A DNA stretch of 6,615 nt from Prevotella sp. UBA6387 (lineage in GTDB: Bacteria > Bacteroidota > Bacteroidia > Bacteroidales > Bacteroidaceae). A program made the translations under genes and the position numbers. Positions 1 to 6,615 of this stretch are shown here, one piece after another. The stretch is taken from assembly GCA_002437565.1 (NCBI GenBank), contig DJQL01000066.1, positions 3,945-10,559 on the forward strand, written 5' to 3'. The notes below the pieces were generated by a model. That model was not told where the DNA came from. It saw only the letters and a list, made by a program, of their open reading frames with translations, and did not search any database. The first letter of the stretch is position 1, and the number at the start of each line of letters is the position of its first letter.

Positions 1-332
1 ATGTTTCTCGCCAAGGCGTGGATGGTGGTGCCCGATGCTAAGACAATGGAATCGTTTGGCATTATCAATTTGGCCGCCTCAACCCCGATGAGCCGCTTCT
101 CGTCCATGTTGAGCTTCTCTTTCTCCGTTACCGTGCGGTTGTTGGTGAAAGGGTTTATGAGTATCGCCTTGCCGTGACTGCGGTATAGTTTGCCTTCTTT
201 CTCCAGGTCGGTAAGGTCCTTGCGGATGGTAACTGACGATACTTGAAGGTTGTTGGCCAGCTCGGTCACTTGTATGGAACCTTGCTTGAGCAGATTGTCC
301 ATGATTTCACAATGACGTTCTTCTTTGGTCAT
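1..332 (-). CDS. DeoR/GlpR-family transcriptional regulator, N-terminal part (cut by window edge)
   Basis: Reading leftward from an ATG at 332-330, an open frame of 110 full codons runs off the left edge. Residues 6-56 match a DeoR-type winged helix-turn-helix: RHCEIMDNLLKQGSIQVTEL, then VSSVTIRKDL as the recognition helix, and LYRSHGKA as the wing, where the family usually has RvHGGA. Residues 97-109 (VLASGTTIHALAR) match the start of the DeoR sensor domain, whose GTT motif lies in the sugar-phosphate binding site of this family. Full-length members have about 250 residues, so a little under half is visible. Family members are cytoplasmic, usually repressors, and usually respond to phosphorylated sugars or related metabolites; the ligand here is unknown. 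The start is supported by a -7 element just upstream. It is divergent from the transporter operon and may regulate that operon, itself, or genes to the left outside the window. Confidence 0.88.
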   Translation of the reverse strand, partial: MTKEERHCEIMDNLLKQGSIQVTELANNLQVSSVTIRKDLTDLEKEGKLYRSHGKAILINPFTNNRTVTEKEKLNMDEKRLIGVEAAKLIMPNDSIVLASGTTIHALARN

Positions 333-353
333 GGTATGTAGTTTTATTTTTTA

Positions 354-361
354 CAAAGATA
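354..361 (-). promoter_or_regulatory. Promoter -7 element for the DeoR-type gene
   Basis: On the minus strand the bases read TATCTTTG, an exact match to the Bacteroidetes primary-sigma -7 consensus TAnnTTTG. It ends 21 nt before the ATG, so the leader would be only about 15 nt. A clear -33 TTG is not present at the usual distance; the nearest TTTA lies too far upstream. Confidence 0.6.
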
Positions 362-460
362 ACCTTTTTATTCTAATCATTGTCCTTAAACATTGCTTTT
401 ATAGATATTATTAACAGTCAAAAACGGTAACGCCGTGTATATTTTATAATGAAACAGCAA

Positions 461-472
461 TTAAGATCTTAA
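461..472. promoter_or_regulatory. Perfect 12-bp palindrome, candidate operator
   Basis: TTAAGATCTTAA is a perfect inverted repeat with no spacer. Its centre is about 45 bp upstream of the start point predicted from the -7 element at 500-507, a typical place for an activator site. The regulator that would bind is unknown; the divergent DeoR-type protein is one candidate. A/T-rich DNA produces short palindromes by chance, so the assignment is tentative. Confidence 0.35.
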
Positions 473-499
473 AAAAGCATTAAAATGTGAACGATTTTA

Positions 500-507
500 T
501 ACCTTTG
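500..507 (+). promoter_or_regulatory. Promoter -7 element for the rightward operon
   Basis: TACCTTTG matches the Bacteroidetes consensus TAnnTTTG and continues as GCAG, a common context in this phylum. Transcription would start near 512-515, giving a leader of about 48 nt before the ATG at 562. No TTG or TTTG is seen at the -33 position (the region reads ATTAAAATGTG), so the promoter may be weak or need an activator. Confidence 0.65.
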
Positions 508-561
508 CAGCCATATCCTAAAGAAAACTACTCTAAATTAAGATAAAATTAAATAATATAA

Positions 562-1548
562 ATGCGGACAATGAGAAGGAATGTGTTAATCGTGTTAGGA
601 TTGTTGTGCTATGCGTGCGTGTCATTTGCGCAAGGCAAGCGAACGGTCCTGAGTGCTACAATAGATGGTTACCAACGAGACATGGTGTATTTTGATTGTG
701 TGCAGACACCGTTTATACGTCAAGAGTTTCATGCCAATCCAGGCGAGGAGCACGTGTATTCGTTTGATACGGACCGCTTGGTGTCGTTGATAATCAACGG
801 TCGCACCACCGTACTGCTAATGCCTGGCGACAGCCTCCATGTAAACTTGCAGTATCAAGGCAAGCAGGTGAAGAGCGTGAGATTCTCGGGCGGCGACCGC
901 GCCGTTGCCGGCAACGAGTTGTATGCTGCCGTTGGCGCGTTTAAGCGTGAGATCAGATATAAGACCCAACTGTTGGCTTGCGCCGTGGTCGACGTGAAGC
1001 CTGCCAATCGCATAGACGACTCACGCAGGCTCCTTGACAAGACACGCCAGCTGGTAGGGCAGGCGAAAGGCAAGGTAGATGACGATGTAGCCAACTACGT
1101 GATGGCGGAAAGCGAGGGCTTGGCTTACACGTCTTTTATAGAATATCCAATGATGTATGAGGAAACTCGCAAGTTGCCAATAGCCGAGCAGGGCATAGGA
1201 GACTATTGGAGCTTGCTCAAAGACGCCAAGTTGCGCGACGACGTGGCTTCGCTGAGTTGCCCAGATTATTGCTCGTTCTTGCTTTTGAACATGGCGTACG
1301 AGAAAAGCCGCCAGGCACATGAGAAAGGCTCGGAGTACAAGCGTCCAGACAAACTTGAGGACATGTTTGGCGAACTTGCCTCTTTCTATGATGGCAGGCG
1401 CAGGGACGTGGCGCTTTATTCCATAATATCCAACTACATACAAGGAGGCAAGGACATTGAGCGGGTGGAGCCGTTGATAAGGCAATACAAGGAAAAGTAT
1501 TGCGTAGACAGTCAGCACGCCAAGATTATCGACTCGCTAATGCAGTAG
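562..1548 (+). CDS. Secreted TlpA-like N-terminal domain protein without thioredoxin domain
   Basis: This 328-aa protein begins with a Sec signal peptide: basic MRTMRR, a hydrophobic core at 7-20, and probable cleavage after SFA at residue 23. No convincing lipobox is present, so it is probably periplasmic. Residues 27-121 resemble the DUF4369-like N-terminal region of Bacteroidetes TlpA/AhpC-TSA proteins: a beta-rich stretch, then LLMPGDSLHV (85-94), FSGGDRAVAGNELY (108-121), followed by a mostly helical, charged region. In that family a thioredoxin domain with a WCxxC motif normally follows. Here the frame stops at tandem stops TAG TAA right after the helical region. Only 28 bp separate it from the SusC-like gene, so no thioredoxin remnant can be hidden there. 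It has a CPDYC sequence at 233-237, whose significance is unknown. A second ATG at 571 would keep most of the signal peptide. As first gene of the operon it may support the transporter; its function is unknown. The family assignment is by motif resemblance only. Confidence 0.72.
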   Translation: MRTMRRNVLIVLGLLCYACVSFAQGKRTVLSATIDGYQRDMVYFDCVQTPFIRQEFHANPGEEHVYSFDTDRLVSLIINGRTTVLLMPGDSLHVNLQYQGKQVKSVRFSGGDRAVAGNELYAAVGAFKREIRYKTQLLACAVVDVKPANRIDDSRRLLDKTRQLVGQAKGKVDDDVANYVMAESEGLAYTSFIEYPMMYEETRKLPIAEQGIGDYWSLLKDAKLRDDVASLSCPDYCSFLLLNMAYEKSRQAHEKGSEYKRPDKLEDMFGELASFYDGRRRDVALYSIISNYIQGGKDIERVEPLIRQYKEKYCVDSQHAKIIDSLMQ

Positions 1549-1576
1549 TAAAACACAAGAATCCAAATATCATAAA

Positions 1577-4500
1577 ATGAACAAGAGAGAGTCTATGTTG
1601 AAGCTTGGCTGCTGTGCCATGCTTTTCTGTGGGACGCCACTACCGGTTCCTCATCTGGTCACGGCCTTGGCACAGACCGTGCGCCCGGCGGAAGACGGAT
1701 GGAAAAACACGCCCGTGACCTTGCGCGTCAGCAATGAGACGTTGGGAAACGTTCTCACGAAAGTGGCCAAGTCGGTTGGCGCTGACCTCGTATTCCAAGG
1801 AGTGACATTGGTCGGTATCAACGAGCTGACCACGCTCAATGTCAAGGACAAGCCGTTAGACAAGGTAATAGGGGAGCTTATTGGCGACCAGAACGTGCGT
1901 ATCGATTATCAGGGTGGCCACCACGCGATAGTCATATCGCCTTATGAGAGAAAGGTTGACACAGCCCAGTCGTTTGAGGTGGGCGGTGTCGTGCTTGGCG
2001 CCGACGATGGCAAGCCCCTTGTGGGTGCCACGGTGTCCGTGACCAACGGCACGAACCGCAAGGGAAACATGGGATGCATCACCGACGAGGATGGCAAGTT
2101 CAGCCTGCGCGTCAATCGCAAGGCGTCTATAAGCATTTCTTATCTCGGCTACGACACGAAGTCGATACAGATTCTTCGCCCAAATCTCGACATGAAAATC
2201 AGCCTGGCGCCTAACGCCACGAGTACCGACGAGGTCGTCGTGACAGGTATAAGCCGCCGCAACAAGAAGAGCTTTACGGGCAACTACGTCTCGGTGAAGG
2301 GCGAGGACCTGCGCAGGATAAACCCGAACAATTTCTTGCAGAGCTTGCAGTTCTATGACCCGAGCTTCAAGGTCAAGGAAAACAACTCCAAGGGTTCTGA
2401 CCCTAACGCGCAGCCAGAGTTCCAAATGCGTGGCGACCAGTCGTTGGGCTCCACGACGAGCATGAACTCTATGGACTTGCTGCTCGACAACGTGTCGAGC
2501 CGTCCCAACACCCCCCTCTTCGTGCTCGATGGCTTTGTCGTGCCAATGACGCGCATCCTGTCGCTTGACCCTGAGCGCATCGACGAGGTTACCATTCTCA
2601 AGGATGCCGCGGCAACAGCCATATATGGCTCAAAGGCGAGCAACGGCGTGGTCGTAATCTCCACCAAGGTGGCTCCCGACGGCGCGCTGTCGGTAAACTA
2701 CAACGGAACGATGACCATTCAGTCGCCAGACTTGACCGACTACAACATGATGAATGCCTCGGAGAAACTGCAAACCGAATGGATGGCCGGAGTATACGAT
2801 CCAAATAGCGTGGTCGACATGAATCGCTATAACACGTTGCGTCGCAATGTGTTGGCGGGCGTGGACTCTTACTGGCTCTCTCAACCATTGCGCACGGCCG
2901 TGCAAACGCGTCACTCGTTGACTGCGGCTGGCGGTACCGACGTGTTCAGGTACAGCCTTGGCGTCAACGCCTCGTTCATGCCTGGCGTGATGAAGGGCTC
3001 GTCAAACAATACCAAGGGCGTTGACTTCTCCATGACCTATCGCAAGCACCGCGTGACGGTGGGAGCCAATATCAACCTCTCGGAGACATCGGGCAACAAC
3101 TCGCCTTACGGCTCATTCTCATCCTATAGTCAGGCAAACCCTTACTACCGCATAAAGAACGACAATGGCACCTACGACCAAATACTCGACAACTTCACGG
3201 CGGCGGGCAGCACAACGGTCACCAATCCGTTGTACAATTCAAACATTGGAATCAAGGACTTCTCAAGGAGCCTGAGCATATCGAGCAGTCTCAACTTCGA
3301 GTACATGATTCTCGACAACTTGCGCCTCACCGAGGCGTTGCAGTACACGCGTGGAACGGCGCGCACGGAGAAGTTCTTGCCTGCCGACCACACGAGTTTC
3401 GCCAACGAGACGGACAAGACGCTCAAGGGCAGCTACTCCAAGAACACGGGTGAGTCAACCTCATGGTCGAGCAATCTCGGCGTCAACTACAATCTGCCCA
3501 TCGACAAGCACCTCATAAGTATGTTTGCCAACTGGACGGTGAGTGAGGATCGCAACAACTATGTCAACCTTTTCGCCACGGGCTATCCCGACCGTCACAT
3601 GGACGATTTCATCTTCGGCAACAAGATGACGACAAATCCCGGTGGCTCGGAAGCTCTCTCGCGTGCCATGAGCTTCATTGGCCAGGTTTCGTACAGCTAC
3701 GACAACCGCTATTCGTTCGACTTCAACCTGAGCGAGGAAAACTCGTCGCGCTATGCCAACAACAGCTTCACGCCGTTCTGGTCCACGGGCGTTCGCTGGA
3801 ACGCCTACCGCGAGAAATGGCTTGAGGGACGAATCTCCAATCTCGTGTTCCGCGCCACATACGGTGTCACGGGCGAGCAAAGTTCCAATCCCTATGAGAC
3901 CATGGAGTTCTACACGTTTACCAACACCATGAAGCCTTACGAGTCTTTCGGCTCATTGGGAGCCGTGTTGCAGGGGTTGAACAACCCTGACCTCAAGTGG
4001 GCCAAGACAGACCAGCTCAGTCTGGGCGTGGACGTGGGCTTCTGGAAGAACCGTATCAACGCCACATTCAACTACTACAACAACATCACGCGACAGATGA
4101 TGACCCAATACGACTTGGCTCCCTCTACGGGTTTCAGCTCGCAGAACATCAATGCCGGTGAGCTACAGAACCAAGGTTTTGACGTTACACTCAACGTGAT
4201 AGCCTACCAGAACGTGCGCAAGCAACTCTATTGGACGGTCAATGCCAACGCCAACCACAACAAGAACAAGATACGCAAGCTATCGGCATACTTGCGTAAG
4301 ATCAACGAGCAGCAGCTTGCGTCGAAGAACGCTCCATTGCCAGTGTTGCAGGAGGGATATTCCACCACGACGCTGTTCACCGTGCGCTCGTTGGGCATAG
4401 ACCCAGTGACGGGCAATGAGGTGTTCCTCACGCGCGACGGACAGAAGACCTTTGTGTGGAATAGCAACGACAAGGTGCCCGTGGGCGATACAAGCCCTAA

Positions 4501-4966
4501 GGTGAGCGGAACGTTCAGCAGTTCGCTCAACTACAAGGAGTTCAGCTTCAACGTGGGATTCACCTACAAGTGGGGTGGCATAGTCTACAACTCCACGCTG
4601 GTGGACAAGATCGAGAACCGCAACATCGCGTACAACCTTGATCGACGCGCCATGACAAGCCGATGGATGAAGCCTGGCGACGTGACTTATTTCAAGAAGT
4701 TCTCGCTCGATGCCACGGCAAGCCAAACGGAGCAGAGCACGCGTTTCATCATGGACGACGACGAGCTCAAGATGTCGACTCTGAGCCTTGGCTACCGCAT
4801 GCGCTATGAGAAGTTCGCCTTGCTCAGGCGGATGAATATCAACGTGCTGTCGTTCAACTTCACCACTAACGACCTCTTCCGTGTATCGCGCGTGAAGATG
4901 GAACGCGGTCTCGACTACCCATTCGCCCGTTCCTACACCCTCTCAATGTCGATTATCTTCAAATAA
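1577..4966 (+). CDS. SusC/RagA-family TonB-dependent outer-membrane transporter with STN domain
   Basis: This 1129-aa protein is an outer-membrane beta-barrel importer energised by TonB-ExbBD, paired with the SusD-like lipoprotein encoded next. Domains in order: a signal peptide with likely cleavage after ALA at residue 32; an STN domain (about 45-123), the periplasmic signalling module shared with FecA-type receptors; a carboxypeptidase-regulatory-like domain (about 134-211; GKPLVGATVSV, TDEDGKFSL, ISYLGYD); a Ton-box-like DEVVVTG (218-224); a plug (about 225-365) with the SusC signature PLFVLDGF (313-320) and the stretch DEVTILKDAAATAIYGSKAS (336-355); then the barrel to the C-terminus. It is somewhat longer than SusC proteins lacking STN. 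The plug has an insertion of about 20 residues between MRGDQSLG and PLFVLDG, which I associate with SusC proteins from peptide-type loci. The ATG at 1577 follows the upstream stop by 28 bp and gives a complete signal peptide; no Shine-Dalgarno site is seen. The frame is intact, without stops or frameshifts. The ligand is not determined by sequence. Confidence 0.96.
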   Translation: MNKRESMLKLGCCAMLFCGTPLPVPHLVTALAQTVRPAEDGWKNTPVTLRVSNETLGNVLTKVAKSVGADLVFQGVTLVGINELTTLNVKDKPLDKVIGELIGDQNVRIDYQGGHHAIVISPYERKVDTAQSFEVGGVVLGADDGKPLVGATVSVTNGTNRKGNMGCITDEDGKFSLRVNRKASISISYLGYDTKSIQILRPNLDMKISLAPNATSTDEVVVTGISRRNKKSFTGNYVSVKGEDLRRINPNNFLQSLQFYDPSFKVKENNSKGSDPNAQPEFQMRGDQSLGSTTSMNSMDLLLDNVSSRPNTPLFVLDGFVVPMTRILSLDPERIDEVTILKDAAATAIYGSKASNGVVVISTKVAPDGALSVNYNGTMTIQSPDLTDYNMMNASEKLQTEWMAGVYDPNSVVDMNRYNTLRRNVLAGVDSYWLSQPLRTAVQTRHSLTAAGGTDVFRYSLGVNASFMPGVMKGSSNNTKGVDFSMTYRKHRVTVGANINLSETSGNNSPYGSFSSYSQANPYYRIKNDNGTYDQILDNFTAAGSTTVTNPLYNSNIGIKDFSRSLSISSSLNFEYMILDNLRLTEALQYTRGTARTEKFLPADHTSFANETDKTLKGSYSKNTGESTSWSSNLGVNYNLPIDKHLISMFANWTVSEDRNNYVNLFATGYPDRHMDDFIFGNKMTTNPGGSEALSRAMSFIGQVSYSYDNRYSFDFNLSEENSSRYANNSFTPFWSTGVRWNAYREKWLEGRISNLVFRATYGVTGEQSSNPYETMEFYTFTNTMKPYESFGSLGAVLQGLNNPDLKWAKTDQLSLGVDVGFWKNRINATFNYYNNITRQMMTQYDLAPSTGFSSQNINAGELQNQGFDVTLNVIAYQNVRKQLYWTVNANANHNKNKIRKLSAYLRKINEQQLASKNAPLPVLQEGYSTTTLFTVRSLGIDPVTGNEVFLTRDGQKTFVWNSNDKVPVGDTSPKVSGTFSSSLNYKEFSFNVGFTYKWGGIVYNSTLVDKIENRNIAYNLDRRAMTSRWMKPGDVTYFKKFSLDATASQTEQSTRFIMDDDELKMSTLSLGYRMRYEKFALLRRMNINVLSFNFTTNDLFRVSRVKMERGLDYPFARSYTLSMSIIFK

Positions 4967-4980
4967 CAAGCTTAATTAAC

Positions 4981-4984
4981 GAGG
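4981..4984 (+). promoter_or_regulatory. Shine-Dalgarno-like GAGG before the SusD-like gene
   Basis: GAGG lies 7 nt before the ATG at 4992, in the 25-bp gap after the SusC-like gene. The other starts in this window lack such a motif, so it supports this start and may raise translation of the lipoprotein. Confidence 0.4.
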
Positions 4985-4991
4985 TAACACA

Positions 4992-6437
4992 ATGAAATTA
5001 AAATCAATATATTTAGGCGCTATCGCCTTGTTGACCGTTGGCATGAGCTCATGCTCCGACTGGTTTGACGTGAGCGCCAAGACGGATGTCAAGGCAGAAG
5101 AGCTTTTCGAGACCCCAGAGGGCTTCGAGAGCGCACTCGCGGGCATATACATATCCATGACCGATGCCGACAGCTATGGCCGTGACCTGTCGTTCGGACT
5201 TGTCGACCAGCTGGCTCAACTCTACGACCGCGTGCCCGACGGCACCACCGACCGTGAGGCTATCTACCAGTACGAGCAGGAGTCGAACGGCTATTCCACC
5301 AAGTCGAGACTGGCCGCGATTTGGCTGAAGTCTTACAACCTGATTGCCAATGTCAACAACTTCCTGAAGTGGCTTGACAGCAACGGGCATAGCGTGCTGA
5401 AAGACGAGCAGACGCGCAACCTTTATTACGGTGAGGCTTACGCCTTGCGCGCCTACCTCCATTTCGACCTCTTGCGCGGATGGGGTCCCATGGATTATCA
5501 GGCCGGCAAGTCGAGCTTAAGCATACCTTACCGCCTGGTGGCCGACAACAGCAAGCAGCCGCGTCTTTCGGCTGAGGCCGTCGTGGGGAAAATTCTCGCC
5601 GACCTGAAGCAGGCCGAGACTTACCTTGCGCAGGAGAAGACGGTGAGTCTTAGTGGCAACGACCGCCGATTCCGCTTGAACTACTATGCCGTGAAGGCAC
5701 TTGAGGCACGCGTCAATTGCTATGCGGGTAACGCGCAAGATGCCATAAGCGCGGCCGAGGAGGTGATAAGCCACTGCGGGTTGACATTGCAGACCTCAAA
5801 CTCCAATGACCCATCACAATTCGGTGAGACGATTTTCGGCGTGAACAAGTATAAGATGAGCGACTCGTTTTCTTCTTATTTCTCCGAAGGTCCCGATTTC
5901 ACGACTCAATACTGGCTGGGGCTTGCCAACTATAAGCGCATATTCGAGGCTGAGGGCAACGAGCGCGACGCCGACTCCCGCGCGCGCCGTGGAGCCGGAT
6001 TCTTGGTCTACGACGGCGTGAGCCGTGTCATCAGCCGCAAGTATATCAAGAACGACAATTCACTCATTCCCTTGATTCGTCTTCCGGAGATGTACTACAT
6101 CCTGTGCGAGATGTCATCGCTCGATGCCGCCCCACAGTATATCAACACGGTGCGCAACCGCCGTGGCATATCCAACTCCAACGCTTATGGAGCCTTCGCG
6201 ACCGGCGACGCGCGTGTTGTCGCCTTGAGCAAGGAATACCGCAAGGAGTTTTATGCCGAGGGACAATATTTCTACTTCCTGAAGCGCCATGCCGTCAAGG
6301 ACCTCGACTATTCTCATGATACCGAGACGGAGGCCACGGTGAAGATGAGCGAAAGTCGTTATGTCTTCCCGTTGCCCGACAGGGAGAAGGAATACGGCTG
6401 GACAGATGAGGAATCAAACAACACTTCAAACGAATAA
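4992..6437 (+). CDS. SusD/RagB-family nutrient-binding surface lipoprotein
   Basis: This 481-aa lipoprotein is the lid and ligand-binding partner of the SusC-like transporter encoded 25 bp upstream. It begins with a lipoprotein signal peptide ending at Cys21 (GMSSC, then SDWFD). The acidic residue after the cysteine fits export to the cell surface. SusD family marks are visible in order: ELFETPEGFESALAGIY near residues 37-53; the helical repeat segment ALRAYLHFDLLRGWG (151-165); RLPEMYYILCE (363-373); the VRNRRG stretch near 387-392; EYRKEFYAEGQYFYFLKR (415-432), the classic EGqR-like segment; and YVFPLPDREKEYG (457-469), which corresponds to the PiP motif near the C-terminus. Family members bind the ligand outside the cell and close over the SusC barrel. 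The length is within the usual range and slightly short. The frame is complete. It is probably co-transcribed with its neighbours, and the next gene starts 2 nt after its stop, suggesting translational coupling. Confidence 0.95.
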   Translation: MKLKSIYLGAIALLTVGMSSCSDWFDVSAKTDVKAEELFETPEGFESALAGIYISMTDADSYGRDLSFGLVDQLAQLYDRVPDGTTDREAIYQYEQESNGYSTKSRLAAIWLKSYNLIANVNNFLKWLDSNGHSVLKDEQTRNLYYGEAYALRAYLHFDLLRGWGPMDYQAGKSSLSIPYRLVADNSKQPRLSAEAVVGKILADLKQAETYLAQEKTVSLSGNDRRFRLNYYAVKALEARVNCYAGNAQDAISAAEEVISHCGLTLQTSNSNDPSQFGETIFGVNKYKMSDSFSSYFSEGPDFTTQYWLGLANYKRIFEAEGNERDADSRARRGAGFLVYDGVSRVISRKYIKNDNSLIPLIRLPEMYYILCEMSSLDAAPQYINTVRNRRGISNSNAYGAFATGDARVVALSKEYRKEFYAEGQYFYFLKRHAVKDLDYSHDTETEATVKMSESRYVFPLPDREKEYGWTDEESNNTSNE

Positions 6438-6439
6438 TC

Positions 6440-6615
6440 ATGAAATCACGTATCAATAAGACATACATATTAGTCTTGGTGGCGTTGTGCGGAATCTTTT
6501 CCGCCTGCAGCCATGAGGATCCGACCTTGTTTGGAAAAGAGTCTGACGGATTCTACTTCGGCTATGACTCCAAGGAGGACTTGAGCTCCACCATCAATTT
6601 TGCCGACTCTATCCT
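6440..6615 (+). CDS. Partial lipoprotein, DUF4843-like (cut by window edge)
   Basis: An ATG at 6440, 2 nt after the SusD-like stop, opens 58 full codons to the window end. The product starts with a lipoprotein signal peptide: basic MKSRINK, a hydrophobic core (10-20), and a lipobox FSAC with Cys23. The cysteine is followed by SHED, whose two acidic residues fit the Bacteroidetes lipoprotein export signal, so surface display is likely. The following segment, GFYFGYDSKEDLSSTINFAD (37-56), resembles the start of DUF4843 proteins, where a YF-type beta strand is followed by a DS..FA-type stretch. DUF4843 lipoproteins often follow SusC/SusD pairs. I infer an accessory binding protein of the same outer-membrane complex. 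Only the first part is visible, so the family call is tentative; the lipoprotein call is much firmer. Confidence 0.75.
   Translation, partial: MKSRINKTYILVLVALCGIFSACSHEDPTLFGKESDGFYFGYDSKEDLSSTINFADSI

Larger units (their letters stand above)
333..561. other. Divergent intergenic region with two promoters, no gene seen
   Basis: This 229-bp A/T-rich spacer separates the DeoR-type regulator from the rightward operon. I see no coding frame or RNA gene in it. It holds a TAnnTTTG element facing each way and a perfect 12-bp palindrome (461-472). It also has two copies of CATTG 13 bp apart (378-382, 391-395) upstream of the leftward promoter, and a short inverted repeat ACGG-N5-CCGT (424-436). The last two are short enough to be chance. 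The leader of the rightward gene (about 510-561) is nearly free of G and has no Shine-Dalgarno match, as is usual in Bacteroidetes. Confidence 0.7.

Noticed and set aside
424..436. Short inverted repeat ACGG-TAACG-CCGT in the intergenic region
   Set aside because: Four-base arms are too short to call a hairpin, terminator or operator without conservation data.
445..450. TATAAT resembling a sigma-70 -10 box
   Set aside because: Bacteroidetes primary promoters use TAnnTTTG, a better element lies 50 bp downstream, and TATAAT is common by chance in A/T-rich DNA.
1021..1518. 165-codon antisense open frame opposite the TlpA-like gene
   Set aside because: It lies wholly inside a gene with a signal peptide and family motifs. 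Its protein shows no recognisable motif, and it has no promoter or ribosome site.
1549..1576. Possible terminator or internal promoter between the first gene and the SusC-like gene
   Set aside because: The 28 bp hold no hairpin, no T-run and no TAnnTTTG, so read-through within one operon is the simpler view.
562..1576. Frameshifted thioredoxin domain after the first gene
   Set aside because: There is no room before the SusC start, and no WCxxC-like sequence is seen in this stretch in the frames read.
1856..2425. 189-codon antisense open frame opposite the SusC-like gene
   Set aside because: It is a shadow of the strongly supported SusC frame, covering its STN, regulatory and plug domains. 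Its translation is rich in Val, Ala, Leu and Arg without domain structure. The long antisense frames at 3461-3880, 4280-4726 and 5049-5462 are rejected for the same reason.
6104..6319. 71-codon plus-strand open frame inside the SusD-like gene
   Set aside because: It overlaps the conserved C-terminal SusD motifs in another frame and has no features of its own.

Overview
This window looks like a chromosomal segment from the Bacteroidales, probably a Prevotella-like organism. The evidence is a SusC/SusD outer-membrane pair, a promoter element of the Bacteroidetes form TAnnTTTG, A/T-rich leaders mostly without Shine-Dalgarno sites, and Bacteroidetes-type lipoprotein signals with acidic residues after the lipid-bearing cysteine. 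The genus is an inference and cannot be fixed from this sequence alone.

Layout. At the left edge, on the minus strand, is the N-terminal part of a DeoR/GlpR-type transcriptional regulator (about 110 codons, cut by the window edge). A 229-bp A/T-rich divergent intergenic region follows. It carries a Bacteroidetes -7 element on each strand and a perfect 12-bp palindrome upstream of the rightward promoter. Four plus-strand genes then run with short gaps of 28, 25 and 2 nt and no visible terminator, so they look like one operon: (1) a secreted 328-aa protein resembling the N-terminal region of Bacteroidetes TlpA/thioredoxin-like proteins but with no thioredoxin domain; (2) an 1129-aa SusC-type TonB-dependent transporter with an extra N-terminal STN domain; (3) a 481-aa SusD/RagB-type surface lipoprotein; (4) the first 58 codons of another lipoprotein whose start resembles DUF4843 proteins, cut by the right edge.

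How the genes may work together. SusC is the TonB-powered barrel in the outer membrane and SusD is its ligand-binding lid. The DUF4843-like lipoprotein is probably an accessory surface-binding protein of the same complex. No glycan-degrading enzyme lies in the window. The SusC plug subtype, the DUF4843-like partner and the TlpA-related protein suggest a peptide or protein-derived ligand rather than a glycan. This is inference and could be tested by looking at the genes downstream. The STN domain suggests ECF sigma/anti-sigma signalling, but no such genes are present here. The most unusual item is the TlpA-like protein that ends where a thioredoxin domain would be expected to begin.
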